DNA from: Arcobacter defluvii
Lineage (GTDB): Bacteria; Campylobacterota; Campylobacteria; Campylobacterales; Arcobacteraceae
Length of the DNA: 64,000 bases
Reading direction: 5' to 3'
Assembly: GCF_013201725.1 (NCBI RefSeq)
Contig: NZ_CP053835.1
Location: forward strand, 62,001-126,000
Part shown: in pieces, positions 43,196 to 52,179 of the stretch
Position numbering within the stretch: position 1 is the stretch's first letter
How the letters are laid out: the number at the start of each line of letters is the position of its first letter
Translations under genes and position numbers: made by a program
Notes under the pieces: model-generated
What the model was told of the DNA's origin: nothing
Databases searched by the model: none
Seen by the model: the letters and a program-made list of their open reading frames with translations, nothing else

Positions 43196-43207
43196 TTCTC
43201 TTTTTTT
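43183..43207 (+). terminator. terminator after the helicase gene
   Basis: AAAAAGAGA (43183-43191) and TCTCTTTTT (43197-43205) pair over a five-base loop and run into more T residues. The helicase stop codon lies in the loop. Confidence 0.75.
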
Positions 43208-43362
43208 ACAAACTAACTAAAAAACTCTATATTTTATATACAATCTATTAAAAAAATAACTTTTCTCTATAAAATTATTAAGCTATTTTAAAGCTTTGAT
43301 AAGAATAAACCCACTATAATTATATGTTATTTAAATTACAAAATAATTACAAAAGGTTTACT

Positions 43363-44949
43363 TTGGATATTAAAACAATAAACAGCTTGGAAAAAGCTAC
43401 TGCAAAGACCCTGCCAGATTTTGCGAAGTTGTCGCTAGCATTGCTATTTATAGTAGTAGTGTTTTTGTGGTCGTATGCCTCACATGGGAACTTGCCAAAT
43501 AATACGTTTCTAATAATAGGAGCAGTGTTTGGTGCTTATATGGCAATGAATATTGGAGCGAATGATGTAGCTAATAATGTAGGACCAGCAGTTGGCTCTA
43601 AAGCCTTGACTCTTACAGGTGCTATTTTTATCGCTGCTATCTTTGAATCACTTGGAGCTTTTATAGCTGGTGGAGATGTAGTAAAAACAATTAAAGATGG
43701 TATTATTAATCCTGATTTGATAAAAAATCCTGAAATATTTATCTGGGCAATGACAGCAGCCTTGCTTTCTGCTGCACTTTGGTTGAATTTTGCAACTTCT
43801 ATTGGAGCACCTGTTTCGACAACACATTCTATTGTAGGTGGTGTGATGGGTTCAGGAATAGCAGCAGCTGGTTTTGCAATAGTTTCTTGGGATACTGTTG
43901 GTAAAATTGTAGCCTCTTGGGTTGTTTCTCCTTTGCTTGGTGGAATAATAGCAGCAGGATTTCTTTACTTTATAAAAAAACAAATAATCTATAAAGAAAA
44001 TATGATAGAAGCCTCAAAAAAATTTGTTCCAATTTTGATTTCAGTAATGACTTGGACTTTTAGTACTTATATCATCTTGAAAGGCTTGAAACACCTTGTT
44101 GATTTGAATTTCTTTGTAGCTTCTGTAATTGCATTTTTTATAACTGTTGGTGTTTATCTTCTTGTTAAACCATTAATAGCTAAATCTTCAAATAAATTGG
44201 CAAATACAAGAGCTTCTGTAAATAGCTTGTTTAATATTCCTTTGGTGTTTGCAGCAGCCTTGCTTTCTTTTGCACATGGAGCAAATGATGTGGCAAATGC
44301 AATTGGACCACTTGCAGCAATAAATGATGCAATAGTAAATGTAGAAATAGCATCAAAAGTAAGTATTCCTTTTTGGGTAATGGCAGTAGGAGCATTTGGT
44401 ATAGTAATAGGATTGACTCTATATGGACCAAAACTGATAAAAACAGTAGGCTCAGAGATAACAGAACTTGATCAAATGAGAGCATACTCAATAGCAATGG
44501 CAGCAGCATTCACAGTAATAGTAGCAAGCCAATTGGGACTTCCAGTATCTTCAACACATATAGCAGTAGGTGGAGTGTTTGGAGTAGGATTTTTAAGAGA
44601 GTTTTTGGATAATAATGAGAAGAGATTTTTGCAAGAAACAAGAAAAAGGTTTAAAAGACATAAACGAGAATTGGACTTGATGCAAGAAGAGTTGAATAGA
44701 TTAGAGATAATAAAAGATAAATCAAAAACACATTATGTAAAAATAGTAGAGTTGTATAAAAAGATAGATGATAAAGAGAATTTGGTAAAACAAGAGAGAA
44801 AAGATGTAAAAGATGCAAAAAGTACAAAATATGTAAAAAGGGATGCTATTAAGAAGATAATAGCAGCTTGGATTATAACTGTACCTGCTGCGGCTATTCT
44901 TTCTGCGGCTATCTTTTTTATGATTAAAGGTATTATGGTTATTGCATAG
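43363..44949 (+). CDS. PiT-family inorganic phosphate transporter
   Basis: A 528-residue membrane protein with about ten hydrophobic helices and the duplicated PiT signature GANDVANNVGPAVGS (first half) and GANDVANAIGPLAAI (second half). A charged cytoplasmic loop rich in Lys, Glu and Arg (about residues 420-500) precedes a last helix. I prefer the TTG at 43363, six bases after AAAAGG, giving a start MDIKTINSLEK; an ATG at 43324 in the same frame has no ribosome site. Codon use differs from the neighbours, with many TTG, CTG, TCG and AAG codons especially near the start, suggesting transfer from another genome. Low-affinity phosphate uptake is expected. Confidence 0.88.
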   Translation: MDIKTINSLEKATAKTLPDFAKLSLALLFIVVVFLWSYASHGNLPNNTFLIIGAVFGAYMAMNIGANDVANNVGPAVGSKALTLTGAIFIAAIFESLGAFIAGGDVVKTIKDGIINPDLIKNPEIFIWAMTAALLSAALWLNFATSIGAPVSTTHSIVGGVMGSGIAAAGFAIVSWDTVGKIVASWVVSPLLGGIIAAGFLYFIKKQIIYKENMIEASKKFVPILISVMTWTFSTYIILKGLKHLVDLNFFVASVIAFFITVGVYLLVKPLIAKSSNKLANTRASVNSLFNIPLVFAAALLSFAHGANDVANAIGPLAAINDAIVNVEIASKVSIPFWVMAVGAFGIVIGLTLYGPKLIKTVGSEITELDQMRAYSIAMAAAFTVIVASQLGLPVSSTHIAVGGVFGVGFLREFLDNNEKRFLQETRKRFKRHKRELDLMQEELNRLEIIKDKSKTHYVKIVELYKKIDDKENLVKQERKDVKDAKSTKYVKRDAIKKIIAAWIITVPAAAILSAAIFFMIKGIMVIA

Positions 44950-44966
44950 GAAATTTTCCTATGCAA
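44942..44966 (+). terminator. strong terminator after the phosphate transporter gene
   Basis: TTGCATAGGAAA (44942-44953) and TTTCCTATGCAA (44955-44966) form a perfect 12-bp stem with a single-base spacer (a small loop after fraying), followed by ACTCTTTTT. Confidence 0.85.
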
Positions 44967-45023
44967 ACTCTTTTTATTTATCTCATTAATGCTAAAATTT
45001 CTAAAACTTTTTAGGAATCTACA

Positions 45024-45938
45024 ATCGAAGCTATATTTTCTGTTTTACCTGTTTATTTTTTTATTTTATTAGGTTTTGTTGCTAAAAAAAAATTTACTAC
45101 TCAAATTGATGAAAAAACTTTAGTTCTTTTATCTTTATATTTTTTTCAACCAATTCTAATAGTTTGGGGATTAACTAAAACTCCTATAAACTATGAATTT
45201 ATAATGTCACCAATTTTTTATCTAATAATTGTTTTAATAACTTTATCTGTATTAATCTTTATTTCTAAGATTGTATTTACTTCAAGAACAGATGAATCTA
45301 TTTATTTAGGGAGTGCACTTGTTGGAAATACAGGTAATTTAGGAATTCCACTTGGAATTGCACTTTTTGGCGTTGAATCAGTACCTTATACAAGTATCAT
45401 AAATATTGCAAATATTTTTTTCATGTATACAATATCTGTGTATTTCTTTGCACGTGAACAATTTTCTTTAAAAGGTGCATTATTTTCTATTTTAAAAATA
45501 CCAGCAATTTGGTTTGCATTATTTGCACTTTTTTTAAACTATTATCAAATCCCAATAAGTGAACATATTCAAGTTGCTTTAGATATGGGAGCTTATACCT
45601 CTTTGACAATTCAACTTTTTATTTTTGGTGTATATCTTTATAGTGTTAAAATAAAAACTATCCCTTGGAAATTGTCTTTACATGTTTCTTTTGCAAAACA
45701 TATATTATTACCATTGATTGGAATTTTTATTGTTATTTCTTTTACAAATTTTAACTCTTTTGTTGCTTCAATTTTGATTATGGAACTTATGGTTCCTCTT
45801 GCTGTTAATAATGTTAATTTTTCAGTTTTATATAACTGTAAACCTTTTGAGGTTGCATCTACGATTTTAGTCTCTAGTACAATTTTTGTAGCAATATTAT
45901 ATTTTTATATTGAAATTATAAATTATTTTATAAAGTAG
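45024..45938 (+). CDS. AEC-family transporter without canonical start codon
   Basis: A ten-helix permease of the auxin-efflux-carrier (AEC) family, which exports or exchanges organic acids such as malate. The first in-frame ATG is 45204, but family-like sequence continues upstream without a stop: SVLPVYFFILLGFVAKKKF, TTQIDEKTLVLLSLYFFQPI, then ILIVWGLTKTP. This supplies the missing first two helices. The frame is bounded by TAG at 45012-45014 and holds no ATG, GTG or TTG before 45204. The best-placed candidate is ATC at 45024, seven bases after AGGA (45013-45016). Either ATC is used, the start codon has mutated (making this a pseudogene), or the sequence has an error. From 45204 only 244 codons remain. 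Confidence 0.65.
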   Translation: MEAIFSVLPVYFFILLGFVAKKKFTTQIDEKTLVLLSLYFFQPILIVWGLTKTPINYEFIMSPIFYLIIVLITLSVLIFISKIVFTSRTDESIYLGSALVGNTGNLGIPLGIALFGVESVPYTSIINIANIFFMYTISVYFFAREQFSLKGALFSILKIPAIWFALFALFLNYYQIPISEHIQVALDMGAYTSLTIQLFIFGVYLYSVKIKTIPWKLSLHVSFAKHILLPLIGIFIVISFTNFNSFVASILIMELMVPLAVNNVNFSVLYNCKPFEVASTILVSSTIFVAILYFYIEIINYFIK

Positions 45939-45944
45939 GTTTTT

Positions 45945-47735
45945 ATGTGTGGAATTATTGGAACAAATTTTTTATCACCTAGATTTGATAAATCTTTAGA
46001 ACTTTTACATCATAGAGGTCCAGACTTTCAAAATTCAATTAAAATTGATGATAAACAATTTGGTCATACAAGACTTGCAATAATTGATTTAGATGAAGAA
46101 GCAAATCAGCCAATGATATTTGATGATATCTTACTTGTTTTTAATGGTGAAATTTATAATTACAAAGAATTGATTCACGTGGAACATTTAGAGTGTAAAA
46201 CAAAAAGTGATAGTGAAGTATTAATAAGACTTTATCAAAAGTATGGATTTGATTTTTTAAATAAATTAAATGGAATGTTTTCTTTTTGTATTTATGATAT
46301 GAAAAAAGATTTATATTTCTGTGCACGTGATAGATATGGTAAAAAACCATTTTTCTACTATTTTAAAGATAATAAGTTTATTTTCTCATCAAGTGTAAAA
46401 TCAATTTTAAATCTACTTGATTATAAACCAAATCTAAATAAAGTAGCACTTTCTAAATATGTGCAATATTTTGTATCTTTTGGTGAAGATTCTTTTTATC
46501 AAGATATTTATAAACTTGAAGCTTCTACATTGTTGATTTATGAGCCAAATAAAAGCCCTGAGCTTCAAAAGAAGAAATATTACAAGATAAATACCTATAA
46601 AGCTATAAAGGACGAAAAACGAGCTTTAAATGACATTGAAGAGCTATTATTTAAAAGTGTTGAAAATAGACTTAATAGTGACGTTGAAGTTGCTTCACTT
46701 TTAAGTGGTGGAATTGATAGTTCATTAATCTCTGCACTTTATACAAAAATTTCTGGAAAGAAAATTAATACCTTTAGTATTGGTTATGATGAATATAAAA
46801 ATTATTGTGAACTAGATTTTGCACAAATTACAGCAAGTCATATAAACTCAAATCATCATCCAGTAGAAATAAATCAAAAAGAGTATATTAATCATTTTGA
46901 GCAAACACTTGATATGCTTGAAGAACCCCATGGAGATAGTGCAGCAATTCCCTTGAATATCTTAACAAAACAGATACATCAAGCTGGAATAAAAACTGTA
47001 TTATCTGGTGAAGGAAGTGATGAGATATTTTTAGGTTATGATAATTATGCAAAGTTTTTAAAATATTATGAATTTGAAAAAAGTTTATCAAATGAACAAA
47101 ATCTTTTTTTAAATGATATCATTGGAGCTTTACAAAATAATACTAAAGAGAGTGAATATTTAAGACGAATTGTAAAAAAACAAAATCTTTATAACTCTTT
47201 TGGAGAAATTTATACTGATATTCAAAGGAAAAGATTATTCAAAAAAGTTCCAACATTTAAAAGTGAAACTGCAAAACAAGATCCAGTTGATTGGATGAGT
47301 TATATTGATTTAAAAATATGGCTAGGAGAATCACTTTTATCAAAAGTTGATAGAATATCTATGGGAAATTCTTTAGAAGTGCGAACTCCATTTTTAGATT
47401 TTAATTTAGTAAATTATATGTTTAGTGTAGAATCATCTATCAAAGTTGGCGATACAAATAAATATCTCTTAAAGAAAATTGCTTCAAAATATATTCCTGA
47501 TACAATAATAAATAGAACAAAAAAAGGATTTAATTCACCTTTTAACGAGTGGTTAAATAAAGAGTATAAAGATAAAATACTTGATGTAATTGTTGAAGTA
47601 AATAATCAAACAAATTTATTTAATCATGAGTATATTTTGTATATTTACGAGCTTTCAAAATCAAATAAATTTAAACAGCATTTATATTCACTTTTTGTTT
47701 TTTCTTTATGGTATAAAAAAGAATTTCTTTCTTAA
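45945..47735 (+). CDS. asnB: asparagine synthase (glutamine-hydrolysing)
   Basis: A 596-residue two-domain enzyme. The glutaminase domain starts at the catalytic Cys (MCGIIGT, residue 2) and includes HHRGPDFQNS and FNGEIYNYKEL. The synthetase domain has the ATP-binding SGGIDSSLISALY near residue 256, SGEGSDEIFLGY, and SLEVRTPFLDFNLVNYM. It makes asparagine from aspartate and glutamine. Similar proteins act in surface-polysaccharide clusters, but no such genes are next to it. It begins 6 bp after the AEC transporter, so they share a transcript. Confidence 0.92.
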   Translation: MCGIIGTNFLSPRFDKSLELLHHRGPDFQNSIKIDDKQFGHTRLAIIDLDEEANQPMIFDDILLVFNGEIYNYKELIHVEHLECKTKSDSEVLIRLYQKYGFDFLNKLNGMFSFCIYDMKKDLYFCARDRYGKKPFFYYFKDNKFIFSSSVKSILNLLDYKPNLNKVALSKYVQYFVSFGEDSFYQDIYKLEASTLLIYEPNKSPELQKKKYYKINTYKAIKDEKRALNDIEELLFKSVENRLNSDVEVASLLSGGIDSSLISALYTKISGKKINTFSIGYDEYKNYCELDFAQITASHINSNHHPVEINQKEYINHFEQTLDMLEEPHGDSAAIPLNILTKQIHQAGIKTVLSGEGSDEIFLGYDNYAKFLKYYEFEKSLSNEQNLFLNDIIGALQNNTKESEYLRRIVKKQNLYNSFGEIYTDIQRKRLFKKVPTFKSETAKQDPVDWMSYIDLKIWLGESLLSKVDRISMGNSLEVRTPFLDFNLVNYMFSVESSIKVGDTNKYLLKKIASKYIPDTIINRTKKGFNSPFNEWLNKEYKDKILDVIVEVNNQTNLFNHEYILYIYELSKSNKFKQHLYSLFVFSLWYKKEFLS

Positions 47736-47789
47736 GATAAAAGATTGTAAAATCAAGAAATTTTAGATTATAAGGGAAAAAAAGAAATT

Positions 47790-48092
47790 ATGACTATATT
47801 AATTCCTGTAAATTCAAAAGATAGACATCAATGTGTAATATCATCAATAGAAGAAAACAAAGCTTGGGCATTTATAACTTTGGAAGAAGGTAAAATTTCA
47901 AAAGTAGAATTTTTTGATAGACGAGAAGATATTACTTGTTGGATTGATGCAGTTGTTGTTATTAACAATTTAGAATATGTTTGGCCTTTTATGGACGAAG
48001 GTATTATTGCACTTATTGCGCCAACTCAAAAAAGTATAGATGAAATTGTGGAAGCTTTTTTATTTAAAGATTTACACGATTTTTCAATCTAA
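47790..48092 (+). CDS. small NifX-like/unknown protein
   Basis: A 100-residue protein starting MTILIPVNSKDRHQCVIS, with a core WAFITLEEGKISKVEFFD and DAVVVINNLEYVWPFMDEGI. The strand-helix order resembles the dinitrogenase cofactor-binding (NifX/NafY) fold, but Cys and His placement differs and the match is weak. It overlaps the bluB-like start by one base, so the two are translationally coupled. Function is unassigned. Confidence 0.55.
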   Translation: MTILIPVNSKDRHQCVISSIEENKAWAFITLEEGKISKVEFFDRREDITCWIDAVVVINNLEYVWPFMDEGIIALIAPTQKSIDEIVEAFLFKDLHDFSI

Positions 48093-48712
48093 TGAAATTT
48101 AATAAAAAAGATTTAGAAACACTTACAAACATTATTGCCTCTAGACGTGATGTAAGAGGCAATAACTTTATAAATAAAAAAATATCAAACAAAGATTTAT
48201 ATACTATTTTAAACTCTGCCTTACACGCTCCATCTGTTGGTTATTCTCAACCTTGGAGATTTATAATTGTTGATGAAGAAAAACGAGCTTTTGTTTATAA
48301 ACACTTTAGTAAATCATATGAAAAGAGTAAAGATAAATTTAAAGATAGACCTTTATATAACAATTTAAAATTAGAAGGTATAAAAGAATCAAATATAAAT
48401 ATTGCTGTATATTATAAAAAGAACAAAAAGAATATTCTTGGTCAAACATATATGAAAAGAACTGGTGAATACTCTGTTGTTTGTGCAATACTTAATATGT
48501 GGCTTACTTCTCGTGCTTTAAATATTGGTATGGGTTGGGTTTCTATTTTAAAACCTAAAAAAATTAATAAAATATTTGATATGGATAAAAATGAGTATAA
48601 ATTTATTGCGTATTTATGCTTTGGTTATACAAAAGAGTTTTATGATGAACCAGAACTTAAAAAACTAAATTGGAATAAAGAGAAAAAACTCAAAGATTGC
48701 ATACTTAATTAA
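48092..48712 (+). CDS. BluB-like nitroreductase family protein
   Basis: A 206-residue FMN protein. The N-terminal SRRDVRGNNF and HAPSVGYSQPWRFIIV, with later GMGWVSILKP, match BluB, the oxygen-dependent enzyme that fragments FMN to 5,6-dimethylbenzimidazole, the lower ligand of B12. These residues set it apart from general nitroreductases. No cobalamin genes are beside it. It is followed by an orphan TRAP binding protein on the same strand after 55 bp. Confidence 0.82.
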   Translation: MKFNKKDLETLTNIIASRRDVRGNNFINKKISNKDLYTILNSALHAPSVGYSQPWRFIIVDEEKRAFVYKHFSKSYEKSKDKFKDRPLYNNLKLEGIKESNINIAVYYKKNKKNILGQTYMKRTGEYSVVCAILNMWLTSRALNIGMGWVSILKPKKINKIFDMDKNEYKFIAYLCFGYTKEFYDEPELKKLNWNKEKKLKDCILN

Positions 48713-48767
48713 GCCTTTTAATATTCACCTACTATTATAATGCTTCTCTATTTTTTAAGGAGAACAA

Positions 48768-49835
48768 ATGAAAAAAATCTTTGTCAAATTATCTTTTTTA
48801 TTTGTTTGTTTAAGTTTAATTACTTCTTTACAAGCAGATGATAAAGTATACAAATTAACAATGGCAACAACATGGACAGATACTACATCTCCATTAATTG
48901 ACGCAGCAAAAAATATGGCTAAATTAGCTAATGATATGTCAAATGGAAGATTAGTTATAAAAGTTGATGCAGCAAATAAACATAAATCACCATTTGGTGT
49001 TTTAGATATGGTTAAAGCTGGACAATATGATATGGGTCACACAGCATCATATTATTGGAAAGGAAAAGATATAAATACTTTGCCTTTTACATCTATGCCT
49101 TTTGGTCTAACAAGTCCTGAACAATATGCGTGGTTTTATTATGGTGGTGGTTTGGATTTAATGCAAAAAGTTTATGCTAAACATGGTATTTTATCTTTTC
49201 CAGGTGGAAGCACAGGTGTTCAGATGGGTGGATGGTTTAGAAAAGAAATTAACTCACTTGATGATTTAAAAGGACTTAAAATGAGAATACCAGGTTTTGC
49301 TGGTGAAATTATGGCAAAACTAGGTGTTCAAGTTACAAATAATGCTCCAGGTGAACTTTATATGTCTTTAGAAAGAGGAACAATTGATGCACTTGAATGG
49401 GTTGGACCTTCAATGGATATAAGTATGGGATTTCATAAAATTGCGCCATTTTATTATACAGGTTGGCATGAACCTGCTTCAGAAATGCAATTTATTATAA
49501 ATACTAAAAAGTTTGAAAAGTTACCAGCTGATTTAAAAGAGATTTTACTTGTTGCAATAAGAGTTAGTGCATACGATATGTATATTCAAAATTATGATAT
49601 GAATGCAACAGCATGGCAAAAAATGAAAGCTGATTACCCAGATATTAAAGTGAAAACTTTTCCTAAACCTGTAATGGATGCAATGAAAAAAGCAAATCAG
49701 GAATTAAGAGTTCAGATGTCTAAAGAAAGTCCATTATTAAAAGAAGTTTTAGATTCACAAGATGCTTATATGAAGAAAGTTAGAGAGTGGACTAAAATGT
49801 CAGATTATTTATATTTAAAAGATAATCTAGAATAG
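48768..49835 (+). CDS. orphan TRAP substrate-binding protein (second DctP)
   Basis: A 355-residue periplasmic binding protein with signal peptide (MKKIFVKLSFLFVCLSLITSLQA). It is strikingly like the DctP at 30850-31914: shared blocks include AANKHKSP, EQYAWFYYGGG, MGGWFRKEINSLDDLKGLKM and RIPGFAGE, down to the shared SDYLYLKDNL end. No DctQ or DctM gene is nearby, so it probably works with the dctQM permease of the lactate island, or acts as a sensor component. AAGGAG upstream gives good translation. Likely an ancient duplication with changed specificity or expression. Confidence 0.9.
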   Translation: MKKIFVKLSFLFVCLSLITSLQADDKVYKLTMATTWTDTTSPLIDAAKNMAKLANDMSNGRLVIKVDAANKHKSPFGVLDMVKAGQYDMGHTASYYWKGKDINTLPFTSMPFGLTSPEQYAWFYYGGGLDLMQKVYAKHGILSFPGGSTGVQMGGWFRKEINSLDDLKGLKMRIPGFAGEIMAKLGVQVTNNAPGELYMSLERGTIDALEWVGPSMDISMGFHKIAPFYYTGWHEPASEMQFIINTKKFEKLPADLKEILLVAIRVSAYDMYIQNYDMNATAWQKMKADYPDIKVKTFPKPVMDAMKKANQELRVQMSKESPLLKEVLDSQDAYMKKVREWTKMSDYLYLKDNLE

Positions 49836-49853
49836 AGAACCCTTCTCTATTCT
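49829..49853. terminator. bidirectional terminator between convergent genes
   Basis: AGAATAGAGAA (49829-49839) and TTCTCTATTCT (49843-49853) form a perfect 11-bp stem with a CCC loop, covering the stop codons of both convergent genes. Confidence 0.8.
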
Positions 49854-50580
49854 AAAATCCATTTGGATTAAATCCTCCTGCAAAATCATCATTAAAATCT
49901 AAAGAAAAATTCTGAAAGTTAGGATTAGAAAATCCTTTTTGTACTGATATATTTTGAAGTTGTATTATATCTGCTTTTGGATCAATACTTTGAGGACAAA
50001 CTAATGTACAGCTACTGCATAATGTACAATCCCAAATACCATTTATTTGTATATTAGCTAGAATTTTATCATTTGATTCAAGTTTAGCCTCATTTACATA
50101 TCTTAATGCTCTTGTTAATGCAAAAGGACCTATAAAGTTTCTATTTACTTCATAAACTGGACAAGAACTAAAACATGAATTGCACAATATACAATTGCTT
50201 TGTAAATCAATTTGCTTTATATTATCTTGATTTATTTGTTTATTGGATTTTATATCTATATAACTTGAAGTTGATTTTATTAGGGATGTTTCATGTGAAA
50301 CATCTATAATCAAGTCTTTTATCACTTTAGAATTTCTTAATGGTTCAATTAAATCATTTTCATTTATAAATGTCTTACAAGCTAATTTTTCAATGCCATT
50401 TACTCTTACAGCACACGAACCACAAACACCACTTTTACATCCACATCTAAAACTTAATGAATTATCAATTTTAGTTTTTATATAAATCAATGATTTGAGA
50501 AGATTTGAGTCTAATATTTCATATTCATTTTGTGAATCAACATTTAATTCTTTATTAAATCTTTTTATTCTTATTTTCAT
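49852..50580 (-). CDS. fumarate reductase/succinate dehydrogenase iron-sulfur subunit, atypical
   Basis: A 242-residue SdhB/FrdB-like protein. The [2Fe-2S] motif is CGCKSGVCGSCAVRVNGIEKLAC. The second motif is CILCNSCFSSCPVYE ([4Fe-4S]). The third is CTLCSSCTLVCPQSIDP. In classical SdhB the third motif is C-x5-C-x3-CP and holds a [3Fe-4S] cluster; here an additional Cys gives C-x2-C-x2-C-x3-CP, so a second [4Fe-4S] is expected. Its start overlaps the flavoprotein end by four bases. No membrane-anchor subunit gene is adjacent. Confidence 0.87.
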   Translation of the reverse strand: MKIRIKRFNKELNVDSQNEYEILDSNLLKSLIYIKTKIDNSLSFRCGCKSGVCGSCAVRVNGIEKLACKTFINENDLIEPLRNSKVIKDLIIDVSHETSLIKSTSSYIDIKSNKQINQDNIKQIDLQSNCILCNSCFSSCPVYEVNRNFIGPFALTRALRYVNEAKLESNDKILANIQINGIWDCTLCSSCTLVCPQSIDPKADIIQLQNISVQKGFSNPNFQNFSLDFNDDFAGGFNPNGF

Positions 50581-52178
50581 TGTATATCCTCAAAACCTAT
50601 TTCTAATTTAGAATTTTTAAAATAAGTATATGAAAATTTTTCATATGATTTTAAACTCTCTTTATAATCCAATCGATTATGGCTTCCCCTACTTTCTTTT
50701 CTATTTTTAGCATTTAATGCAATAACTTTTGATATTTGTAGTATGTTTATAAATTCTAAAAATTCAACTAAATTTGTATTATAATATTTTGATTTATCAC
50801 CTATTCCCATTTGATTTAAAATTGATAATTGTTCATCTAAAATTTCAATAAAATCGTTGATAGATTTTTCTGTTTTAAAGATACCCAACTTAGAGAATAT
50901 TTCGTTAGAAAAAATCTCTTTATTCTCATAAAAATCGATTTTATTTGGATAATTGAAAATATCATTTATTAATTTAGTATTTATTTCTAAATGAGTTTGA
51001 TTTGTATTAAAAGATTTGATTTCTTTTGCCTTTTTTGAAGCATTTAAACCTGCTAATTTGCCAAAAGTAATAATCTCTAATAGAGAATTTCCTCCTAATC
51101 TATTTGCACCGTGTATAGACGCTTGAGAGCATTCTCCACAAGCATATAAATTATCTATGTTAGTTTTTGTATGTAAATCAGTTTTTATTCCTCCCATACT
51201 GTAATGAGCTGCTGGAATAATGGGTAATAATTCATTTTCAATTCTAATATTTGAAAAATGATAAGCCAAATTTCGTTCTTGAGGGATTAATTCTTTTATT
51301 TTATTTAATCCTAAATGTCTTAAGTCTAAAAAAACTTTATCACCTTTTTGTATTTTTTTATATATTGCATTTGTTACTTCATCTCTTGATCCTAATTCAT
51401 TAACAAATCTAATTTTATTTTGATCAACTAAATATCCACCCTCGCCCCTTGCACTTTCACTTATTAGTATATTTGTATCTAATAAAGTTGTTGGATGAAA
51501 TTGTATAAATTCCATATTAGATAGTTTTACTCCTGCTCTTAATGCCACAGCAATTCCATCTCCACTATTTGAGTATGAATTTGTTGTATTGTTTTTATAT
51601 ATACCAGCATAACCACCTGTAGCTAAAATTGTTGTTTTTGAAAGAATTTCTTTTACTTCACCAGAAGAAATATCTAAAAATATTCCTCCTTTGCAAATAT
51701 TATCTTCAATAATCAAATCAAGTAAAAAATAATCACATAAAAAATCTATATCATTTTTTATGCATTGATCGTATAATGTATGAATAATTTTTAAGCCAGT
51801 ATAGTCACTTGAGTAACAAGTTCTAATATTTTTTGTTCCACCAAATTTTCTTTGTGAAAAGTTGTCATTGCTATCTCTATTAAATGGCACACCTATGGAA
51901 TCTAACCATAAAATAGAATTTTTTGCTTCTTTACAGATATATTCAATATTATCTTTTATAGAGAGTTTATAAGAGCCTTGATAAGTGTCTTCAATATGTT
52001 TTGAAATGCTATCATTATTCTCATATAAGACTGCGTTTATACCACCTTGCGCTTGAACTGTTTGTGAGTATGTTGGATGAGTTTTTGAAATAATTAATAC
52101 GTTAGAATTTGATTCTTTAGCATTAATAGCTGCCGTTAAACCTGCTCCACCTGCTCCTATAACTAAAACATCTATCAT
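50577..52178 (-). CDS. fumarate reductase/succinate dehydrogenase flavoprotein subunit, atypical
   Basis: A 533-residue FAD protein of the SdhA/FrdA/NadB superfamily, shorter than standard SdhA (about 590-660). Visible parts are VLVIGAGGAGLTAAINA, QAQGGINAV, MEFIQFHPTTL, SARGEGGYLV, YSMGGIKTD and ANRLGGNSLLE. The catalytic-region residues are kept, but the His that covalently binds FAD in SdhA (S-H-T) is Gln here (YSQTVQAQGG), so the flavin should be non-covalent, as in L-aspartate oxidase. The partner is the iron-sulfur subunit; without an anchor the pair may be soluble or use a partner encoded elsewhere. It follows the Phd-like gene by 1 bp. Confidence 0.87.
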   Translation of the reverse strand: MIDVLVIGAGGAGLTAAINAKESNSNVLIISKTHPTYSQTVQAQGGINAVLYENNDSISKHIEDTYQGSYKLSIKDNIEYICKEAKNSILWLDSIGVPFNRDSNDNFSQRKFGGTKNIRTCYSSDYTGLKIIHTLYDQCIKNDIDFLCDYFLLDLIIEDNICKGGIFLDISSGEVKEILSKTTILATGGYAGIYKNNTTNSYSNSGDGIAVALRAGVKLSNMEFIQFHPTTLLDTNILISESARGEGGYLVDQNKIRFVNELGSRDEVTNAIYKKIQKGDKVFLDLRHLGLNKIKELIPQERNLAYHFSNIRIENELLPIIPAAHYSMGGIKTDLHTKTNIDNLYACGECSQASIHGANRLGGNSLLEIITFGKLAGLNASKKAKEIKSFNTNQTHLEINTKLINDIFNYPNKIDFYENKEIFSNEIFSKLGIFKTEKSINDFIEILDEQLSILNQMGIGDKSKYYNTNLVEFLEFINILQISKVIALNAKNRKESRGSHNRLDYKESLKSYEKFSYTYFKNSKLEIGFEDIQ

Positions 52179-52179
52179 G

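Noticed and set aside
44231-44509. 92-residue Leu-rich frame opposite the phosphate transporter gene
   Set aside because: Antisense of Gly/Ala/Ser-rich helices; no ribosome site.
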